This document shows, one piece after another, positions 40,701 through 46,700 of a stretch of DNA of 64,000 bases. Below the pieces are notes generated by a model. It did no database searches. It saw only the letters and a list, made by a program, of their open reading frames with translations, and had not been told where the DNA came from. The stretch is from Actinernus sp. WN-2022 (taxonomy: Eukaryota; Cnidaria; Anthozoa; Actiniaria; Actinernidae), in the NCBI GenBank assembly GCA_030867875.1, contig JAOWCC010000577.1, positions 150,652,344 to 150,716,343 of the forward strand, given 5' to 3'. A program made the translations under genes and the position numbers. The stretch's first letter is position 1; each line of letters opens with the position of its first letter.

Positions 40701-43700
40701 GGTTTTTCTCCGGGTTCTCCGGTTTTCCTCCCTCCACAAAAACCAACACGCTAAATTTCAATACGCCGATCTGTGGTTTAGCTGGGTCTGGACTTTGATC
40801 AACCCCTATGGGGGTTCCGGTCCCGTTAAAATTCAGTGTTTTTTTGTTTGATACTTCGTACGCAAGTGAGGTATATATTGGGTTTCAATGTTGCTACTTT
40901 GATTAACAGAATCGGTAGTTGTTTGCAAAATCAGTTTCTTTGTTCTTGTCGTATTTCAGGTATTTGAAGGCAACTCTGACCAGGAGACCATCGTGTCCCA
41001 GTGGCTGTCCCTTCCCCCTCTGGCTCGCTATGTCCGGCTTCATCCCAAGACATGGAATGACCACATCGCCCTAAGGGTGGAGTTCGCTGGACGATCAAAA
41101 GGTCCGTAGAACATAAAATGGTTGTGTCAACATGTTAACAATATTGTCGTTTGCCTAAACTAAAATGTGCATAGCTAGTTCAGTAAATATTGTTGGTCAA
41201 CGAAGCTGAGACCCAGTTGAATCATGGGAGTCTTGTTCTGATTACCATCCTCAGCACATGTAATTTTGCCATTCGTTCTCATCTGCCTCTGATTAGCACA
41301 AGCCCCTTCAATTCTGGGCCGGGTTGTTCATAGCCCGATTAGTGTTAATCCTGGATTAACTCTGCACAGAACCTATTGGTTGTCATGGAAATTAACCCTG
41401 GATTAGCACTAATCGGGCTTTGAACAACCCGGCCCTGATCCCGAAAAACTATTACAGACATGGGTTGCCATGAAGGTGTTCACTGTACAGTCCAGGCATT
41501 GATGTGTTTGATATTTCAGTATTGCGCGTAACTGCTTAGAGGGTGTCATAGTGTTGCGCATGTTTGAGTCGATGTACGGTTGATAGCAATTTACATATTC
41601 ACGGGTCGAACTGGGACCGAGTGTGTGTTCGCGCGATAACGAGGCTCGTACATTCTAAGCATTTCCTCGAACAAACCGAACAGGTGAAACTAGTACTTGA
41701 TGTCCTAGTCGTGATACAAAATACAAAACCCAAAAAGTGGAAACGGAAAAGACAAACGCAAGTAATTAAAGTAATTAAAGAAGCAATTTTGTCAGCCTAC
41801 AATCCCTGTTTCCTGACCTACTATGGCTCTGTAGTTTATACCGAGGCGACTCAACAAAATTATGGTACCAGAACTGAAATGCTATCTGCAAACCCGAGGG
41901 ATTATTGTTTCAAAGAATGAATTTTGTAGAACATCGTAAGGTCGGTGAGCGATCTACGCGCTTCGATGATGTCCACTCAAGAGTGTCGATCATCGCTGGT
42001 ACGTTACGGCGATAGTCGTTCGTAACAAATCCTGCACTTCTCCGCTGGATGGCTTCAATACACGATTTAGCCTTGACAGTGTTGGGGGACCACGCAACTG
42101 AAGCGTATTCGGTAATTGGGCGAACCAGTGCTTTGTATGCCTTCTCTTTGATCTCACCACTGCATGAAGATAGATTACGTTGGAGTACGCGAAGGACACG
42201 ATTGGCCTTTTTACGCACTTCCTGGCAATGGTAAGACAATGAAAGATCACGTGATGTGTACACCAATATATTTTTGGTACGAAACGTGCATTAGAGGGGT
42301 GTTAAACATCTCGTAGGGGAAGATTGATGGCCATTTCTTTAATGTTAGCGACAAATCATAACACTTGGTCGGCTCGAAGTTCAGCTATCATTTTCTTGCC
42401 CGAGATGCAAGAATCGATGTCTTCCTGCAGGTTCAGATGGTCCTGGTGGTATGTGATTGGACTGTAAATTATGCTGTCGTCGGCAAATAGTTTAATCTTA
42501 GATCTGATACTAGTGCCAATGTCATTAGTGTACAAGATGAAGAGTAAGGGGCCAATAACCGTGCAATGGGGGACCCCAGAAGATACTGGTGACCAGCTTG
42601 AGTTGGAGCCGTTAACTATAACAGATTGTCGTCGACCGGTCAAAAATGCGTGTAGCCACGAATTCAGTTTACCCTGAAGCCCAAAATGGTTGATTTTACT
42701 AAGGAGTCTTTCGGCGTGGGGCACCGAATCGAAGGCTTTGGCAAAGTCTAAAAACATGATGTCAGTTTGACCATACAACTTTGGTCAACAGATGTCAAGA
42801 AACCCATCACATCGGATATACGTATTTATCTCTGCCAGTTTGTATTGCCTTGGTAGTGGAGTTGCGAAGACGTTTGTACTTGTACCAGTGCTCAGCCTAT
42901 TTTTGACCGTCTAGCTTTTTCATATGCTCGATGGCGTCGGCGGATTTGAAATTTTGTCGGGGATGTGGCGATCAACTGAATGTGTTAAATGAATGGCAAA
43001 ATCGTTCCAATTGTCTTCAACAGACTTATTTTCTGGATTAGAGTCAAAGACGTTTGTAGCATAATTGGCCATGGTGGAGCGGAGGCCATCGTAATCTCCC
43101 TTAGGAAACTGCAGTACTTTGTGTGGGGCCTTCGGTACGTACTTAGGGGAGAGATCAACTTCAAAGAGTACGGCTTCATGGTCACTTATCCCGGGAGTGA
43201 CATGGCACGATGGCATAAGGCTAGGGAATCACAACAACACCACGTTGAGCAGGCGGCCAGAAGCAGGTCTGGTTGGGGAGGATACGTGCTGATTGAGACC
43301 ATATTTAGAGACAATTTCAAATAGGAATGAGTCGGGCGGGTAGGGCTTGGTGTGACTTCCCAGTCAATTGCACTGCAGTTAAAGTCACCCGCACAGAACA
43401 ACATTAGGATATTTATCAGCAGAGAATAGCTTGCCCAGGGAGTCATCAAGACCGGTTAGATGGTCAGTGTTATTTGTGGGAGGGCGATAGAAGCGTCCCA
43501 GGTGTAGTTTCTTTGCTTTCCCTAGCTGAATAGAGACCCAGGAGATTTCACAATCTTTGGAGCAGTAGCGACTCTCGTCCTTTACTATTAGACCACATCT
43601 TGTAGCAATGAAGACATCACCTCCATGACAATCTCGGTCATACGAACAATCTCGTAGTTATCAGGAAAAATTGAAGGGTCCAGCTTAGATGCACAACCAA

Positions 43701-46700
43701 ATACAATGTCCGGTTTATGAGGGTCAAATAAGGCACAGAAGTTTGAGTTCTTTGTAGAGCTTTTGAAGCCATTGCAGTTGAGGGATCTTTTCTGGTTGGA
43801 ACGCGACCGGAGGTGTCAGGGTTGGTTGGAGGTTTAGCAGGACTAGAGGCGTGTAGTGGCAAACCAATTTCGGTGGGGTTAATGTCCGTACTGGTAAGTG
43901 ACGCGAAGCTGTTATCGTCAGTGAAATCAATGTTGTCCCGTATATGATTGCATATCCACACAAGCTTCGAGTCAGATCCATAGCCTTCTTATGACTTGGC
44001 AGACATAGAGATATGTTTCGTACGAAACCACACGAAACAGTCGTTAGAAGACAAGTAAACACCATCGGATAAAAGTGGGTTGTTTACTTGGAGTCTTTGT
44101 ACGTGTCATGCACCCTAGTGTAGTCTGTAGCCTTCCAAAGACCTGTACGCGAAGGAGTCATGATCAAGCCTTCCTTTTTTTATAAGATAGGCATACAAGT
44201 CAGCAAACGTATAATCAGGCATTTCACTGAAGTCAACGACTGAAGAGTAAGTAGTTGATTTGGTAAAGTACAGCCATCAGGTGTTTGCAGTTTAATCCGC
44301 AAAGTATTCGATGGTGTTCAGTGTCCCTGTCTTCTAGTGATTCTAGGCCTTTAAGTTTCTTTGAAACAATATAATCCCATCCCTCGGGTTTGCAGATATC
44401 ATTTCAGCTCTGGTACTTTCCAAGTTTTGACGTCTTGGCAGCCATAATTTTGTTGGGTCGCCTCGATATAAACGGTAGCCAAACAGGGATTGGTTCTTTT
44501 ATTACTTCCTCTGCGTTTGTCTTTTCCGTTTCCACTTTTGGGTTTTTTAGTTTGTATTACCACTGATAAATCAAGTACTTGTCGCCACTTTTCGGTTTTG
44601 TTCGAGAAAATGTTTCGAATCCCCCCGCATGAGCCAGGTTATCGCGCGAAAACACGCAGTTCACTCCGTGAATATGCAAATTCCCTCAATGGTTGATTGA
44701 AATGTCAATATACATAGTTATTTTGCATATTTGCTTTGTTTTTTACCATCCCACATGTTCATATGAAAATCGCTGAAACCAACTTATCCGGCCCGATTGC
44801 CTCCCACGTGACACGGCCCGTATAAGGCCATTATCCGACAATGTTTTCTATACGCCTAGCCATACAGCTATTTCATTACATTGTCGGGAGAATAGAAAAG
44901 AGAAGAGCATTGACTATTGGATTTACAGTGTCAAGTGAAAAAAGACAAAAAATGCTTAGTCCCTAACCAGATCAGTGCAATGGAACCAGACGAAACTCAT
45001 TGACTTCCATGATTTTCTTGGTCTCTACATTTCCCGCTTCAGCCCAACAACTGTTATTGTAATGGCTATATAAAATAAATTAATGTCTAAATTCTGTAAA
45101 ATTATGTTAAAATAGATAAAATTAATTAATCATTTAATATAAAAAAACTAAACGACTTGTGATTCCTACTGAAAGGTTTTGGGAAAACTCTAGAAATTGT
45201 GCCAGTGCCCAGAGACCACTAACAAACTAAACTAGCTTGATTAAACCGTTCATGCAAGCACTTCTGTTGTGAGTAATCTATTCAAATAACCTATATAATA
45301 ATCGAATTTTAGGAATGTTCTTGGTTGAAAGCAGGACATTTCTCCTGCATAATTCATAAGAACTTGACCACAGCTAATAACATCGAGCTCATACCTAACT
45401 ATCCTCTCATTTAATTCTTCGTTAATGAACTTCTGAGAATCATTAATGCTTATTAACTATTATTGAACTCTAATTAACACTCAAACAGCAGTCTCGATTG
45501 ATCAGGTGATCTGAGTTCACCAAGCTAAAGCTCAGCTCAGGTTCGGGTAAGTGGTCTTACTTTATTGCTACCGATACCCCATCAGGGTTTTAAATCTAAA
45601 GGTAACATGCGATCATAAAGTAGTAAATATAATTTTTATATTATCAATAAACTTGACAGACGCAACATTTTTACTTTTTAACCTACGTTCAGGAACACTA
45701 CCCTCCCCCTCCCACATCCCCTGCCCTTCCCCTCCCCTCCCCAGTATTTTGTTGTTGTCTCTTCGATTAAGAATTCACATAAATAGAGCAGAGTTCGAAA
45801 TAGAGCAGAGTTCATGTGAGTGGGACAAACTACAGCACGGTTAATGTACGGCATGCTGTATGTAACACATTGAAATGGTTTCCCTATTGTGTTTGTTCTG
45901 TTGATCCAATCAAATTACAGAGTTACGGTACAGTACGGTACAGTACGGTTACGGTAAGGCTACGGACATGCCGTAGTTTATCCCACTCATACGAAATCTG
46001 CTCTGAGTACATAAATGAGTACATAAATCTGAGTACATAAATGGCAACAATCTCATTTACTAAACTAGAAAATGCGGTTCAGAATAATGGGGAGGAGACG
46101 ATGGGGCCCATTTATACGAGACTGAAAGTTAACCAGATAAGCCGGCATGACTTAGCTAAGCCGGGAAGTAAAGAAAAGTGCTATTTATAGAGAGTTAAGT
46201 AATGCTCCGGCTGAGAACGATAGCATGAACGGCAAAGGAATGTAAAAGGTGCTAATGTTCTATTCTTCTTTCTCGTAATTTCATTGGTTGATACTCATAA
46301 ATTCAATAGAAACCCATCGAAATAATGCATTTTCATTCGATAATGTTTGAAGTTTGAATTTGTTTTTGATCAAACTAACTATGGTTTAATTTCGAAGAAC
46401 AACGTATGTAGGGAAAGTTATCAACTTTGAGATTGAAAGATCTTTTGTTTCAAAAATTCTCCTTTTCCGATTGGCTGGATGGTGGCTTCTTTGAGTTTTC
46501 GCGGCTTCAGTTAGTCGAACTTGATCCAAAGGATCTTACTTCACTGGGATAGTGCTAATGATCTGAGTTTTTCCCCCTTCAAATGTTATATAACCCCCTG
46601 AAGTATATTATTTTCTAAGTGAAGCGAGGAGTATTCCTTTCAGACTTAAGAATGACGTCTCACATTCTTAGGCCGCGTTCACACTTGCTGCTCGAGCACC

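Noticed and set aside
42356..42778. 140-codon reverse transcriptase frame as a host gene
   Set aside because: It is one piece of a frameshifted LINE on the strand opposite the host gene, within an intron.
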